A stretch of 64,000 bases of DNA from Alloyangia pacifica (GTDB lineage: Bacteria > Pseudomonadota > Alphaproteobacteria > Rhodobacterales > Rhodobacteraceae): NCBI RefSeq assembly GCF_020524285.1, contig NZ_JAIVKX010000007.1, positions 124,001 through 188,000 on the forward strand, written 5' to 3'. Of the stretch, positions 41,478 through 50,146 are shown piece by piece. The notes under the pieces are model-generated. The model was not told where the DNA came from and made no database searches. It worked only from the letters and a program-made list of their open reading frames with translations. Within the stretch, counting starts at the first letter, position 1. Every line of letters begins with the position of its first letter. A program made the position numbers and the translations under genes.

Positions 41478-42227
41478 ATGACCGACCTTCCCAGCCACAC
41501 GGAACGCCAGCTCGGCCTGGTCATCGACCTCGACACCTGCGTCGGCTGTCACGCCTGCGTGGTGGCCTGCAAGGGCTGGAACACGCAAAGCCAGCCGAGC
41601 CCCCTGTCGGATCAGGACGCCCATGGCGCCGCGCCCTCGGGCACCTTCCTCAACCGCGTCCACGCCTACGAGGTGATGCCGCAAGCCGGCCCGGCGCAGC
41701 TCGTGCATTTCCCGAAGTCCTGCCTGCATTGCGCCGATGCCCCCTGTGTCACCGTCTGCCCCACCGGCGCGAGCTTCAAGCGGGCCGAGGACGGCATCGT
41801 GCTGGTCAACGAGGCCGACTGCATCGGCTGCGGGCTCTGCGCCTGGGCCTGCCCCTATGGCGCGCGAGAGATGGACATGGCCGAGGGGGTGATGAAGAAA
41901 TGCACCCTCTGCGTCGATCGCATCTACAACGAGACCCTCCCCGAGCAGGACCGCGAGCCCGCCTGCGTCCGCACCTGCCCGGCGGGGGCGCGGCATTTCG
42001 GCGATCTGTCGGACCCGGAAAGCGAGGTGAGCCTGCTGGTCGAGGCGCGTGGCGGCATGGACCTCATGCCCGAGCAGGGCACCCGCCCCGCCAACAAGTA
42101 CCTGCCGCCCCGGCCGCGCGACGCCTGGCAGGGCGAGGTGGACGTGCTCGCCCCCTGGCTAGAGCCGGTGGCCGAGGAGCCCCGCGGTCTGCTCGGCTGG
42201 ATCGACCGGACGCTGGCGAGGCTCTGA
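41478..42227 (+). CDS. soeB: Iron-sulfur subunit SoeB (DmsB-like)
   Basis: A 249-aa ferredoxin-like electron-transfer subunit with four cysteine clusters: CVGCHACVVAC, CLHCADAPCVTVC, CIGCGLCAWAC and CTLC with CVRTC. It carries electrons from the molybdenum subunit to the membrane anchor. ATG 41478 is the true start; the frame is open far upstream inside soeA. It lies 77 bp after soeA, and the soeC ATG begins one base after its stop, so B and C are coupled. Confidence 0.82.
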   Translation: MTDLPSHTERQLGLVIDLDTCVGCHACVVACKGWNTQSQPSPLSDQDAHGAAPSGTFLNRVHAYEVMPQAGPAQLVHFPKSCLHCADAPCVTVCPTGASFKRAEDGIVLVNEADCIGCGLCAWACPYGAREMDMAEGVMKKCTLCVDRIYNETLPEQDREPACVRTCPAGARHFGDLSDPESEVSLLVEARGGMDLMPEQGTRPANKYLPPRPRDAWQGEVDVLAPWLEPVAEEPRGLLGWIDRTLARL

Positions 42228-42228
42228 A

Positions 42229-43095
42229 ATGCACCCGGCACCGTCGCTCATCCTCTTCACCACGCTCTCGGGTCTCGGTTTCGGCCTGCTGGCCTGGCTC
42301 GGCATCGACCTCTCGCCGCCCGAGGGGGGCACGGCCTTCGCATGGCTGGCGCTGGCCTATGCGCTGTGCCTGTCGGGCCTTGCCGCCTCGGCGCTGCACC
42401 TCAAGCGCCGTGAGCGGGCGCTGAAAGCCTTCAGCCAGTGGCGCACGAGCTGGCTCTCGCGCGAGGCCTGGGCGGCGCTGGCCACGCTGCTGCTGGGCGG
42501 CGGCTACGGGCTGTCGCTGCTGCTGGGGTATCCGCTGCTGCCGCTGGGCTGGCTGACGACGCTCGCCGCGCTGGGCACCGTGCTCTGCACCGCGATGATC
42601 TACGCGCAGCTCAAATCCGTGCCGCGCTGGCACCACCGGTCGACCCCGGCGCTTTTCTTCGCCTACGCGCTGACCGGCGGGGCCCTGCTCTACGGGCAGA
42701 GGTGGCCGGCGCTGCTGCTGCTGGCGCTCACCGCCGCGCTGCAGTGCTGGGTCTGGATCGACGGCGACAGGCGCTTCGCCCGCAGCGGCACAACGCTGGC
42801 CAGCGCCACTGGCCTCGGGCCGCAGGGCAGTCCGAGGGAGCTCTTCCCGCCGCATACCGGCAGCAACTACCTGCTGCGCGAGATGGTCTTCGTGGTCGCC
42901 CGGCGCCACGCGGTCAAGCTGCGCGTGCTGGCGGGGCTGCTCGCCTTCGTGCTGCCCGCGGCACTCCTGCTCGCGACAGCTATCTCGTATTTTAACTTCA
43001 TCTGCCTTGCCCTGCATGTCGCGGGCGTGTTCCTCTCGCGCTGGCTCTTCTTCGCCGAGGCCGAACACGTGGTGGGCCTCTACTACGGTCGGTAA
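42229..43095 (+). CDS. soeC: Membrane anchor SoeC (DmsC-type)
   Basis: A 288-aa polytopic protein with about eight helices (SLILFTTLSGLGFGLLAWLGI, AWAALATLLLGGGYG and further), typical of the DmsC anchor family that binds quinone and holds SoeA and SoeB on the inner membrane. A conserved His stretch is in RWHHRSTPALFF. Its last codons form the first unit of the 16-bp tandem repeat array. Together with the two upstream genes it makes a complete SoeABC-type complex. Confidence 0.78.
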   Translation: MHPAPSLILFTTLSGLGFGLLAWLGIDLSPPEGGTAFAWLALAYALCLSGLAASALHLKRRERALKAFSQWRTSWLSREAWAALATLLLGGGYGLSLLLGYPLLPLGWLTTLAALGTVLCTAMIYAQLKSVPRWHHRSTPALFFAYALTGGALLYGQRWPALLLLALTAALQCWVWIDGDRRFARSGTTLASATGLGPQGSPRELFPPHTGSNYLLREMVFVVARRHAVKLRVLAGLLAFVLPAALLLATAISYFNFICLALHVAGVFLSRWLFFAEAEHVVGLYYGR

Positions 43096-43182
43096 GGACG
43101 ACGGTCGATAGGAACTGTGGTTGGTTAGGACTGTAGTTCGGAAGGACTTCAGTCGGTACGGATCGGGGTCGGAAAGGCCCGG
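43087..43182. repeat. Six-unit 16-bp tandem repeat
   Basis: Six consecutive 16-bp units with a loose GGTCGGTAAGGACTGT consensus: GGTCGGTAAGGACGAC, GGTCGATAGGAACTGT, GGTTGGTTAGGACTGT, AGTTCGGAAGGACTTC, AGTCGGTACGGATCGG and GGTCGGAAAGGCCCGG. The first unit overlaps the soeC stop. The period is not a multiple of three, so the array is non-coding. Confidence 0.8.
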
Positions 43183-43257
43183 CAGGCGGAGGTCGCGGTG
43201 CGGAGCCGCCTCTGGCAGAGGGGCCGTGAACAGCGGGGCAGAAGAAAGGTGACGCGC

Positions 43258-44220
43258 GTGTCGTTTCTCGCCGGGTTCGACCCGTGCTGGCAGGATGCCG
43301 GCGCCTATCTCTCCGCCCTGACCCGCGATCTCGATGAGGGGCGGCGCCTCGACCGGTTGGAGGCGCTGCTGGCGCCCGAGGTGATCTCGCACGGCGGCAG
43401 CGGCGCCCTGGTGGAGCCCGAGGTTCTGGGCGCCGACCTGGCCGCCCGGCTCGCCGCGCTGACCGGGCCGCGGCTGCGGCTGGAAGACCGGCTCTGGCAC
43501 GCCTTGGGGGCGAACAGTCTCTATGCCGCCGAGCGTTTCCATGTCAGCGCCCGGCATGACGGTGCCGGGCTCTACGGGCCGCCGAGCGGCGCGCGGGTGC
43601 AGTTCACGCAGATGGCCGAGCGGCTTTGCGCATCGGGCCGGCTGCGCGAGCAATGGCTGCTGCGCGACGAGGCGGCGATCCTGCGGCAGATCGGGCTGGA
43701 CCCGGTGGAGTGCGCGCGGCTGCGCCTCGCGGGCGGCGCGCCGGAGTCGGTCGCGCCGCGCTACAGCGGTGCGGGCAACGGCGATGGCCCGGGCGGGTCG
43801 TGGGGGGCGGCGCTCTCCGAACTTGTCACGCGGGTGATGTCGGGCGAGGTGGCGGCGCTGGCCGAGCAATACGACCCGGCGGCGGAACTCTTCCTGCCCG
43901 GCGCCGAGGTCGGCTGCGGCCCGCGCGAGGCGGAGGCTTTCTGGATCGGGCTGCGCGCGGCCTTCCCCTCGGCCCACTTCGAGGTCGAGCATGCGCTTGG
44001 CGCCGAAACGCCACTGGCGCCGCCGCGCGCCTGCATCCGCTGGCGGCTCACCGGGCGGCACGACGGGCAGGGGGTTTTTGGTGCCCCCAGTGGCGCGCCG
44101 GTCGAGATCCTCGGGATGACCCAGGCCGAGTTCGGCCCGGAGGGGCTGCGGCGGGAATGGACGCTCTACGACGCGCCCGGCGTCTGGCAGCAGATCCTGC
44201 GCGGCACGGGGAGTTACTGA
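43258..44220 (+). CDS. Tandem SnoaL/ester-cyclase-like (NTF2-fold) protein
   Basis: A protein of about 320 aa with two NTF2-like halves, residues about 20-130 and 190-315. Each has the pattern of SnoaL/ester cyclases: a segment ending HGGSGA and a FHVSARHDGAGLYGPPSGARV block in the first half, and RWRLTGRHDGQGVFGAPSGAPV in the second. The family ranges from polyketide cyclases to proteins of unknown role, and I do not assign a reaction. I start at GTG 43258 with AAAGG eight bases upstream; other GTGs at 43249 and 43198 are possible. It is separated from soeC by the repeat array and may belong to that transcript. Its 3' end overlaps the convergent DUF805 gene by seven bases. Confidence 0.65.
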   Translation: MSFLAGFDPCWQDAGAYLSALTRDLDEGRRLDRLEALLAPEVISHGGSGALVEPEVLGADLAARLAALTGPRLRLEDRLWHALGANSLYAAERFHVSARHDGAGLYGPPSGARVQFTQMAERLCASGRLREQWLLRDEAAILRQIGLDPVECARLRLAGGAPESVAPRYSGAGNGDGPGGSWGAALSELVTRVMSGEVAALAEQYDPAAELFLPGAEVGCGPREAEAFWIGLRAAFPSAHFEVEHALGAETPLAPPRACIRWRLTGRHDGQGVFGAPSGAPVEILGMTQAEFGPEGLRREWTLYDAPGVWQQILRGTGSY

Positions 44221-44621
44221 CCCGGACGGGGCCCGTAGCGGTTGTCGCCGGGCGTGCCCTTGGACGCCAGCCAGACGATGAGGACGATCACGCCAATGAG
44301 CGGGATCAGCGCGATCCAGTACCACCAGCCGCTGCGATCGGTGTCATGCAGCCGCCGGACGGTGACCGAGATGTATGGCAGCACCACCGCCAGGCCGAAG
44401 AGCGAGGAGAAGGGCGCGAAACTGGTCTGCGAGGCGACGGCGGTGGTCGTCTCGGTCGAGACCGTGGTGGTCTGCCCGAAGAGCGCGAGGTCGAGAAGGC
44501 CGAGCAGCAGGCCGCCGCCGTAGACGAAAAGCGCGAACCACCAGAATTCCGGACGCGCCGCACGGCCCGAGAAGGTCACGTAGTTCCGAAAGCAGGTCTT
44601 CACCGCGTCCACGAAGCCCAT
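44214..44621 (-). CDS. DUF805 membrane protein
   Basis: A 135-aa small membrane protein of the DUF805 family: CFRNYVTFSGRAARPEFWWF at the N-terminus, three to four hydrophobic helices, RRLHDTDRSGWWYWIALIPL in the middle, and a soluble tail GTPGDNRYGP. The conserved RLHD and SGWW motifs support the family call. Function unknown. It overlaps the convergent NTF2-fold gene by seven bases. Confidence 0.88.
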   Translation of the reverse strand: MGFVDAVKTCFRNYVTFSGRAARPEFWWFALFVYGGGLLLGLLDLALFGQTTTVSTETTTAVASQTSFAPFSSLFGLAVVLPYISVTVRRLHDTDRSGWWYWIALIPLIGVIVLIVWLASKGTPGDNRYGPRPGQ

Positions 44622-44721
44622 CGTCTCACCTCACTCCATTGGCTATGGCACCATTGGCAACATAGGGGCCGTGCCGCGCGAGGCGACCCTTGTGGCACTC
44701 CGCGGCTTTGGCACCCGGGCC

Positions 44722-45345
44722 TCAGCCCTTCTTGCGCCCGAAGAAGCCGCGGATGCGACCGCCCGCCTCGTCGAGATTGTCGCCCATCTCCTCCAGCGCC
44801 GGGTCGATGCGGGCGCGGCGGAAGCGCCGCCAGCGCACCCAGACCGCCCAGGTGAGCGCCGCCAGCAGGGTCAGCACGATGATATTGGTCCAGGGGATGA
44901 TGCGCACGTCCGGCCCGTCGACCGGACGGATTTTCACCGCGTTGGGGTAGATCGAGAAGAACTCGTTGCGCCAGCCGTAGTGTTTGATCGACACCCATTG
45001 CGGCTCGGCAGAACCCGAACGCAGATCATTGGCCTCGGCCTGCAGGTTCGAGGTGTCGAACTTGAAGTAGGGCGGCCAGCCCCAGCTCGTGTCCTCGTTG
45101 CGGTAGACCATCACCTTGTCGTTCGCCAGCCGGGTCTGGATGAAGAACACGTCGCGCCCGCCGGCGGCGGCGGCGCTCTTGCTGCCGGCCTGGCTCCAGA
45201 ACCAGCGGTTCAGCGAGCCCGGCGTTTCGCGTTTCTCGTAGGTGTCGGTGATCCGCGCGATGTCGTGCTGCGGCAGAGTGTAGTGCAGGAAAGACCCGAC
45301 AAGCACCCAGAAGAGCACGATAAAGGTCCATTTCACGTAGGTCAC
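44722..45345 (-). CDS. DUF1523 family protein
   Basis: A 207-aa protein with an N-terminal membrane helix (WTFIVLFWVLVGSFLHYTLP), a central domain of about 100 residues on the periplasmic side, and a second helix (IIVLTLLAALTWAVWV) near the C-terminus, followed by basic residues. This layout and the HDIARITDTYEKRE segment match DUF1523, common in Rhodobacterales. No catalytic motif is visible and no function is assigned. Confidence 0.8.
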   Translation of the reverse strand: MTYVKWTFIVLFWVLVGSFLHYTLPQHDIARITDTYEKRETPGSLNRWFWSQAGSKSAAAAGGRDVFFIQTRLANDKVMVYRNEDTSWGWPPYFKFDTSNLQAEANDLRSGSAEPQWVSIKHYGWRNEFFSIYPNAVKIRPVDGPDVRIIPWTNIIVLTLLAALTWAVWVRWRRFRRARIDPALEEMGDNLDEAGGRIRGFFGRKKG

Positions 45346-45566
45346 GGGGGCTCTCCTGATGACTGCGGACGGGCAAGCGTGGCGCGGTGCGCCTTTCCCT
45401 CAGGTGACCTGTCCGGAAGGGAAAATCAACCGTGCAGCCGCAGAAGACTCCCCGCCCGGCCATTGCCCGCCCGGCAAGGGAACGTGCTGGTGTCCGCTTG
45501 GTGGAGATATTCCGAGGGAAATCCGCGATAGCGGACGGGGGCAGGGCCCCCATCCTTTTGCGCGCC
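45346..45566 (-). terminator. Hairpins after the creatinase gene, and intergenic region
   Basis: In the 221-bp gap downstream of creatinase, TCCGC-GATA-GCGGA (45522-45535) and GGGGGC-AGG-GCCCCC (45537-45551) form two close hairpins about 15 bp past the stop. They are probable transcription end signals on the minus strand, without a clean T-run. No gene is supported in the rest. Confidence 0.5.
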
Positions 45567-46787
45567 TTAGCCGACCACGTTGAACCCCGGGCCGTAGGGA
45601 TAGCCGGTGATGTTCTCTGCCCCGTCTTCGGTGATCACCAGGATATCGTGCTCGCGGTAGCCGCCGGCGCCGGGCTGGCCTTCGGGGATGGTCAGCATCG
45701 GCTCCATCGAGATCACCATACCCGGGGCAAGCACCGTGTCGATGTCCTCGCGCAGCTCCAGCCCCGCCTCGCGGCCGTAATAGTGCGAGAGCACCCCGAA
45801 GCTGTGGCCGTAGCCGAAGGTGCGGTACTGCAGCAGGTCCCGCTCGGACAGGAAGGCGTTGAGCGCTTGGGTCACCTGGGCGCAGCTCACCCCCGGCCTC
45901 AGCAGCGAAAGGCCGAGCTCGTGCGTGGCGACATTGGACTCCCAGATTTCCAGCGAGGCGGGATCGACCTCGCCGACGAAGAGCGTGCGCTCCAGCGCGG
46001 TGTAATAGCCCGAGATCATCGGGAAGCAGTTGAGCGAGAGGATGTCGCCGCGCTGCAGGGCGCGCGCGGTGACCGGGTTGTGGGCGCCGTCCGTGTTCAG
46101 CCCCGACTGGAACCAGACCCAGGTGTCGCGGTACTCGGCATCCGGGAAGCGTTTCGCGATCTCAAGTTCCATGGCATCGCGTCCGGCCATGGCCACGTCG
46201 ATCTCGCGCGCGCCCTCCCGGATCGCCTCGCGGATGGCATAGCCGCCGATGTCGGCGACCTGCGCGCCGTGGCGGATGAGCGCGATCTCGGCGGGGGATT
46301 TCAGCATCCGCTGGCGCATGGTGGCCGGGGCGATGTCCGAGGTCCGCGCCGGGGAGAGGAACTCGTCGAGCAGTGCCTTTTGCGCTAGCGTCAGGTGGTC
46401 CGCCTCGAAGCCGACGACCTTGCCGGTGCCGGTGACCTGCCGCACCGCGCGCCAGAGGTTGTTCCGCGTCCAGTCGGTATAGGTGATGTTGTCGCCATGG
46501 CAGCGCCGCCAGGGCTGACCGGCGTCGATGCCGGCGCTGATCGTGACGCTCTCGGTGGCGGTGACCACCAGCGCGTAGGGGCGGCCGAAGCTGCAATAGA
46601 GAAAGCCCGAGTAATAGGCGATGTTGTGCATCGAGCTCAGCACGCAGGCGTCGATGCCCTGCGCCGCCATCTCGGTACGCAGGCCGCTCAGGCGGGCCTC
46701 GTACTCCTCGGGCGCGAAGGGCAGGGGTGCCTTCTCGCCGTTGTGGAACCGGTAGGTCGCGGGGCGGGTGTTCACTTGGTGGTCCAT
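45567..46787 (-). CDS. Creatinase (M24 family)
   Basis: A 406-aa homologue of creatine amidinohydrolase, which hydrolyses creatine to sarcosine and urea. The family signature runs through the whole length: YYSGFLYCSFGRPYALVVT, FQSGLNTDGAHNPVT with the catalytic His, FGYGHSFGVLSHYYGREAG, and ISMEPM with the conserved Glu. It uses the pita-bread fold but, as in creatinase, not the metal site of aminopeptidase relatives. The likely start is at ATG 46787, and TGGAGGGCCATATG-like context gives GGAG near it. Downstream genes for sarcosine use were not seen. The neighbour gabD is 428 bp away. Confidence 0.9.
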   Translation of the reverse strand: MDHQVNTRPATYRFHNGEKAPLPFAPEEYEARLSGLRTEMAAQGIDACVLSSMHNIAYYSGFLYCSFGRPYALVVTATESVTISAGIDAGQPWRRCHGDNITYTDWTRNNLWRAVRQVTGTGKVVGFEADHLTLAQKALLDEFLSPARTSDIAPATMRQRMLKSPAEIALIRHGAQVADIGGYAIREAIREGAREIDVAMAGRDAMELEIAKRFPDAEYRDTWVWFQSGLNTDGAHNPVTARALQRGDILSLNCFPMISGYYTALERTLFVGEVDPASLEIWESNVATHELGLSLLRPGVSCAQVTQALNAFLSERDLLQYRTFGYGHSFGVLSHYYGREAGLELREDIDTVLAPGMVISMEPMLTIPEGQPGAGGYREHDILVITEDGAENITGYPYGPGFNVVG

Positions 46788-46982
46788 ATGGCCCTCCTTT
46801 GGATGCGGAGGGGCGGAACCCGACCCTGCCGCAGAGACAAAGCAAGGTCCCGGCGTTCAGGACGGTCGTGTCTTTGGATGACGGGATGTCACCGGACGAC
46901 AGGGCGTGCCACGCGGCACCGGCGACGCCATCGCCTGCCCGGCGCAAAGGATGCTGCGCGGCGGCGGGTTTGGCAAGAGGGC

Positions 46983-46998
46983 TGTTTCACGTGGAGCG
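46983..46998. promoter_or_regulatory. parS-like sequence (candidate)
   Basis: TGTTTCACGTGGAGCG matches 13 of 16 bases of the ParB-site consensus TGTTTCACGTGAAACA, including the central CACGTG. It may be chance; adjacent genes are not par genes. Confidence 0.3.
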
Positions 46999-47130
46999 TT
47001 ACGCTGGGGGAGTGTGGTGCAACGAAAGCCGGGCGAGCGCCGTCCCTTGGGGTGGCGCTGCGACTTGCGGGGCAAGCGCTTTATCCCGGCCAGCTCCGGA
47101 AGACACCCGAGCGGTGTGCTGCTGCGCAAA

Positions 47131-47160
47131 AGCGCCAGCCCGTGGGCACGGGCCGGCGCT
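47131..47160 (-). terminator. Terminator of the gabD gene
   Basis: On the minus strand the sequence AGCGCC-GGCCCGTG, a short loop, CACGGGCT-GGCGCT is followed by TTTGCG, about 55 bp past the gabD stop. The near-perfect stem is 14 bp with one mismatch. Confidence 0.7.
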
Positions 47161-47215
47161 TGCCCGGCGGCTTCGCCTGGATTCTGGGCTGGTTCATCGC
47201 GGATCCGCGATGTGC

Positions 47216-48691
47216 TCAGACGCTCAGGCAGACGTATTTCATCTCGAGGTAATCCTCGATGCCGTGGTGGCTGCCCTCGCGGCCGAGACCCGACTGCTTG
47301 ACCCCGCCGAAGGGGGCGAGCTCGGTCGAGATGAGGCCGGTGTTGACGCCGACGATGCCATACTCCAGCGCCTCGGCCACCTTGTACACGCGGCTCAGGT
47401 CCTTGGCGTAGAAGTAGGAGGCGAGGCCGAAGATCGTGTCGTTGGCCATCTCGATGACCTCATCCACGTCCTCGAACTTGAACAGCGGGGCAAGCGGGCC
47501 AAAGGTCTCTTCCGTCGCGAACTTCATCTCGCGGGTGGCGCCGGTGACGATGGTCGGGCCGAAGAACTGCCCTTGCAGCTCCTGTTCCTCGCTGCCGAGA
47601 AGGAGCGTGGCGCCCTTCTCCTTGGCGTCGCGGATGTGCTCCTGCACCTTGTCGATCGCCTTGGGGGTGATCAGCGGGCCGAGATCGGTGCCCTCTTCCA
47701 GCCCGTCGCCGACCTTGAGCTTCTTCACGGCGGCCGCGAGCTTCTCGGCAAAGGCGTCATAGACCCCGGACTGCACGTAGATGCGGTTGGCGCAGACGCA
47801 GGTCTGGCCGTTGTTGCGGAACTTGCAGGCGATGGCGCCTTCGACCGCGGCATCGAGATCGGCGTCGTCGAAGACGATGAAGGGCGCGTTGCCGCCCAGT
47901 TCCATCGAGCATTTCATCACCTGGTCGGAAGCCTGGCGCAGCAGGATGCGGCCGACCTCGGTGGAGCCGGTGAAGGTCAGCTTGCGCACCTTGGGGTTCT
48001 CGCAGAACTCCTTGCCCGCCTCCGACGCCGACGAGGTCGGCACCACGTTGAATACGCCTGCCGGGATGCCGGCGCGCTCGGCCAGCACCGCGATGGCCAG
48101 CGCCGAGAGCGGGGTTTCCGAGGCCGGGCGCGCGACGAAGGAGCAGCCGGCGGCCAGCGCCGGGCCGGCCTTGCGGGTGATCATCGCGTTGGGGAAGTTC
48201 CACGGCGTGATCGAGGCGGCAACGCCGATCGGCTGCTTGAGCACGGTGATGCGCTTGTCGCGGGCGTGGCCGGGGATGGTCTCGCCGTAGACGCGCTTGG
48301 CCTCTTCGCCGAAGAACTCGATGAACGACGCGCCATAGGCGATCTCGCCCTTGGCCTCGGCCAGCGGCTTGCCCTGCTCGGCGGTCATGATGGTGCCGAG
48401 GTCGTCCTGGTTCTCCATCATCAGGTCGAACCACTTGCGCAGCACTTTCGCGCGCTCCTTGCCGGTCCAGCTCGCCCAGTCCTTCTGCGCAATGTAGGCG
48501 CCGTCGATGGCGCCGGCGATCTGCGCGCGGTCGAGGTCGGCGACGCGGGCGATGACGTCGCCGCGGGCCGGGTTGGTGACCTCGAACTCGCCGTCAGCGC
48601 CGGTGATCCATTCACCGTTCACATAGGCGCGGGTGGCGAGGAGGCTGGGATCCTTCAGCAGCCCGGGAAGGTCGGTGGTCTGGTCTAGCAT
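47216..48691 (-). CDS. gabD: Succinate-semialdehyde dehydrogenase-type aldehyde dehydrogenase
   Basis: A 491-aa NAD(P)-dependent aldehyde dehydrogenase of the GabD group: PWNFPNAMITRKAGPAL, MELGGNAPFIVFDDAD with the general-base Glu, and NNGQTCVCANRIY with the catalytic Cys. It ends GLGREGSHHGIEDYLEMKY, typical for succinate-semialdehyde dehydrogenase. It would oxidise succinate semialdehyde to succinate, for example in GABA use. ATG 48689-48691 has GGAG six bases upstream; the longer frame to 48703 lacks an SD. Nearby creatinase suggests nitrogen-compound catabolism but no shared operon. Confidence 0.88.
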   Translation of the reverse strand: MLDQTTDLPGLLKDPSLLATRAYVNGEWITGADGEFEVTNPARGDVIARVADLDRAQIAGAIDGAYIAQKDWASWTGKERAKVLRKWFDLMMENQDDLGTIMTAEQGKPLAEAKGEIAYGASFIEFFGEEAKRVYGETIPGHARDKRITVLKQPIGVAASITPWNFPNAMITRKAGPALAAGCSFVARPASETPLSALAIAVLAERAGIPAGVFNVVPTSSASEAGKEFCENPKVRKLTFTGSTEVGRILLRQASDQVMKCSMELGGNAPFIVFDDADLDAAVEGAIACKFRNNGQTCVCANRIYVQSGVYDAFAEKLAAAVKKLKVGDGLEEGTDLGPLITPKAIDKVQEHIRDAKEKGATLLLGSEEQELQGQFFGPTIVTGATREMKFATEETFGPLAPLFKFEDVDEVIEMANDTIFGLASYFYAKDLSRVYKVAEALEYGIVGVNTGLISTELAPFGGVKQSGLGREGSHHGIEDYLEMKYVCLSV

Positions 48692-48792
48692 GGCGATCTC
48701 CATTTGTCGTGCCGCGCGCCTAGCCGCGTTTCCTGCTGCGGGCGGCGGCGTATCTGTTATTCCCGAGTCTAGTACGAGAACGGAGAAAGACG

Positions 48793-49581
48793 ATGGACCT
48801 CAGCGACGCATATGCCAATGCCGCCCATATTCCCGGTGCGGCGGACTTCCCGCCCCGCTGGAGCGCGGCGGCCGAGGCGTTCCGGGCGCAGCTTGCCGAG
48901 GCGGGCCGGTTCCGCAGCCTCGCCTACGGGCCTGGCGCGCGCGAAGCGCTGGACCTGTTCCTGCCCGAGGGGGAGGCGAAGGGCCTCGTGATCTTCGTGC
49001 ACGGCGGCTACTGGCTGCGCTTCGACCGCTCGGTCTGGTCGCATTTTGCCGCCGGGCCGCTGGCGGAGGGCTGGGCGGTGGCGATGCCGTCCTATGACCT
49101 GTGCCCCGACGTGCGCATCTCGGACATCACCCGGCAGGTCGCCGCGGCGGTGCACAATGCGGCGGAGGAGGTCGCGGGGCCGATCCATCTGACCGGCCAT
49201 TCGGCGGGCGGGCACCTCGTGGCGCGGATGCTGGCGCCGGGGATGCTGCCGGAGGCGGTGGCGGCGCGGATCGCAGGCGTGGTGCCGATCTCGCCGCTGT
49301 CGGACCTCGCGCCGCTGATGCAGACCGACATGAACGCCGGTCTGAAACTGGACGCGGCGGAGGCCGAGGCCGAAAGCCCGATCCACCAGCTCGCGCCGAA
49401 CGTGCCGGTCACGGTCTGGGTCGGCGGAGACGAGCGCCCGGTGTTCCTCGACCAGGCGCGCTGGCTGGGCGAGGCCTGGGACTGCGACGTGGTGATCGAC
49501 GCCGGGCTGCACCATTTCGACGTGATCGACGGGCTGGCCGTGGCGGGCAGCCCGCTCTGCCGCGCGGTGACCGGGGCCTAG
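48793..49581 (+). CDS. Alpha/beta hydrolase, kynurenine formamidase-like
   Basis: A 262-aa alpha/beta hydrolase with the oxyanion motif HGGYW (VIFVHGGYWLRF), the nucleophile elbow GHSAGG, and an acid and His later (VGGDERP, GLHHFDV). The HGGYW motif is typical of AFMID-type kynurenine formamidases and related carboxylesterases. The substrate is uncertain. GAGAACGGAGAAAG gives an SD before the ATG. It is convergent with the SUOX-like gene; a palindrome CCGGGGCCTAGGCCCCGG (49571-49588) covers its stop codon. Confidence 0.82.
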   Translation: MDLSDAYANAAHIPGAADFPPRWSAAAEAFRAQLAEAGRFRSLAYGPGAREALDLFLPEGEAKGLVIFVHGGYWLRFDRSVWSHFAAGPLAEGWAVAMPSYDLCPDVRISDITRQVAAAVHNAAEEVAGPIHLTGHSAGGHLVARMLAPGMLPEAVAARIAGVVPISPLSDLAPLMQTDMNAGLKLDAAEAEAESPIHQLAPNVPVTVWVGGDERPVFLDQARWLGEAWDCDVVIDAGLHHFDVIDGLAVAGSPLCRAVTGA

Positions 49582-49588
49582 GCCCCGG
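49571..49588. terminator. Perfect palindrome over the stop codon
   Basis: CCGGGGCCTAGGCCCCGG includes the TAG stop of the hydrolase gene. It may serve as a bidirectional hairpin between convergent genes; it lacks a T-run. Confidence 0.4.
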
Positions 49589-49600
49589 TTCCCGCTGGTC

Positions 49601-50146
49601 TCACTCGGCAACCTCGACGATCTGCAGAAGCTGCCAGACCGTCATGCTGTGCACCGCCTCGACGTCCAGCTCCGGCTGGGCGTCATAGGGGAACATCACC
49701 CAGAGCGGGCCGTTCTCTTCGAGCGGGAAGGGCTCGCCATTGATGCGGGTGGTGATGATCGGGTACGCGTCCGTCAGGTACTGTGCGTTCTCTGTCAGGT
49801 CGACGCGTGCGCGGTACCCGTCATCGGCGACGAACTCGATCACCCCGCCGGAGGCCGGACCGGGGAGGCCCGCCATCTCGAGCACGTCGACCAGCAGCGG
49901 ACCGCGAAAGCTCTGCTCTTCCCAGGTCCATTGCGTCTCGGTGCTGAACTCCTGCTGGGGCAGGGCGTCCAGCGCCTCGCGGTCGAGCTCGGTCGTCTGG
50001 CCACCGGCGGCGATCACGGTGAGCAACGTGTCGGACGCCTGCGCGGGACCGCTCAGCGCCGTTCCCAGCGCGAGGATGCCACAGGCGGCGGGAAATCGAA
50101 GCGTGCTGAAATAAGCGCGCGCAGTTTCTGAAATTGCGTTGAACAA
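49601..50146 (-). CDS. Small SUOX/molybdopterin-domain-like periplasmic protein
   Basis: A protein of about 181 aa with a signal peptide (FPAACGILALGTALSGPAQA, then SD) and one domain resembling the oxidoreductase molybdopterin-binding fold (LLVDVLEMAGLPG, VEFVADDGYRARVDL-like blocks). The mature part has no cysteine, so the molybdenum ligand found in sulfite oxidase is missing and it is probably not a molybdoenzyme. I prefer the TTG at 50144-50146, because AGGAG lies about eight bases upstream; ATG 50167 lies upstream of that SD. Function unknown. Confidence 0.65.
   Translation of the reverse strand: MFNAISETARAYFSTLRFPAACGILALGTALSGPAQASDTLLTVIAAGGQTTELDREALDALPQQEFSTETQWTWEEQSFRGPLLVDVLEMAGLPGPASGGVIEFVADDGYRARVDLTENAQYLTDAYPIITTRINGEPFPLEENGPLWVMFPYDAQPELDVEAVHSMTVWQLLQIVEVAE

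Larger units (their letters stand above)
46788..47215. other. Intergenic region with terminator and parS-like site
   Basis: No gene is supported in these 428 bp between creatinase and the gabD gene. A ParB-site-like sequence is at 46983-46998 and a strong hairpin at 47131-47160 (see separate entries). Confidence 0.6.

Noticed and set aside
38593-43095. Assignment as formate dehydrogenase or DMSO reductase
   Set aside because: No Tat signal is present and the anchor is DmsC-type; gene order and cytoplasmic location fit SoeABC better, though not fully proven.
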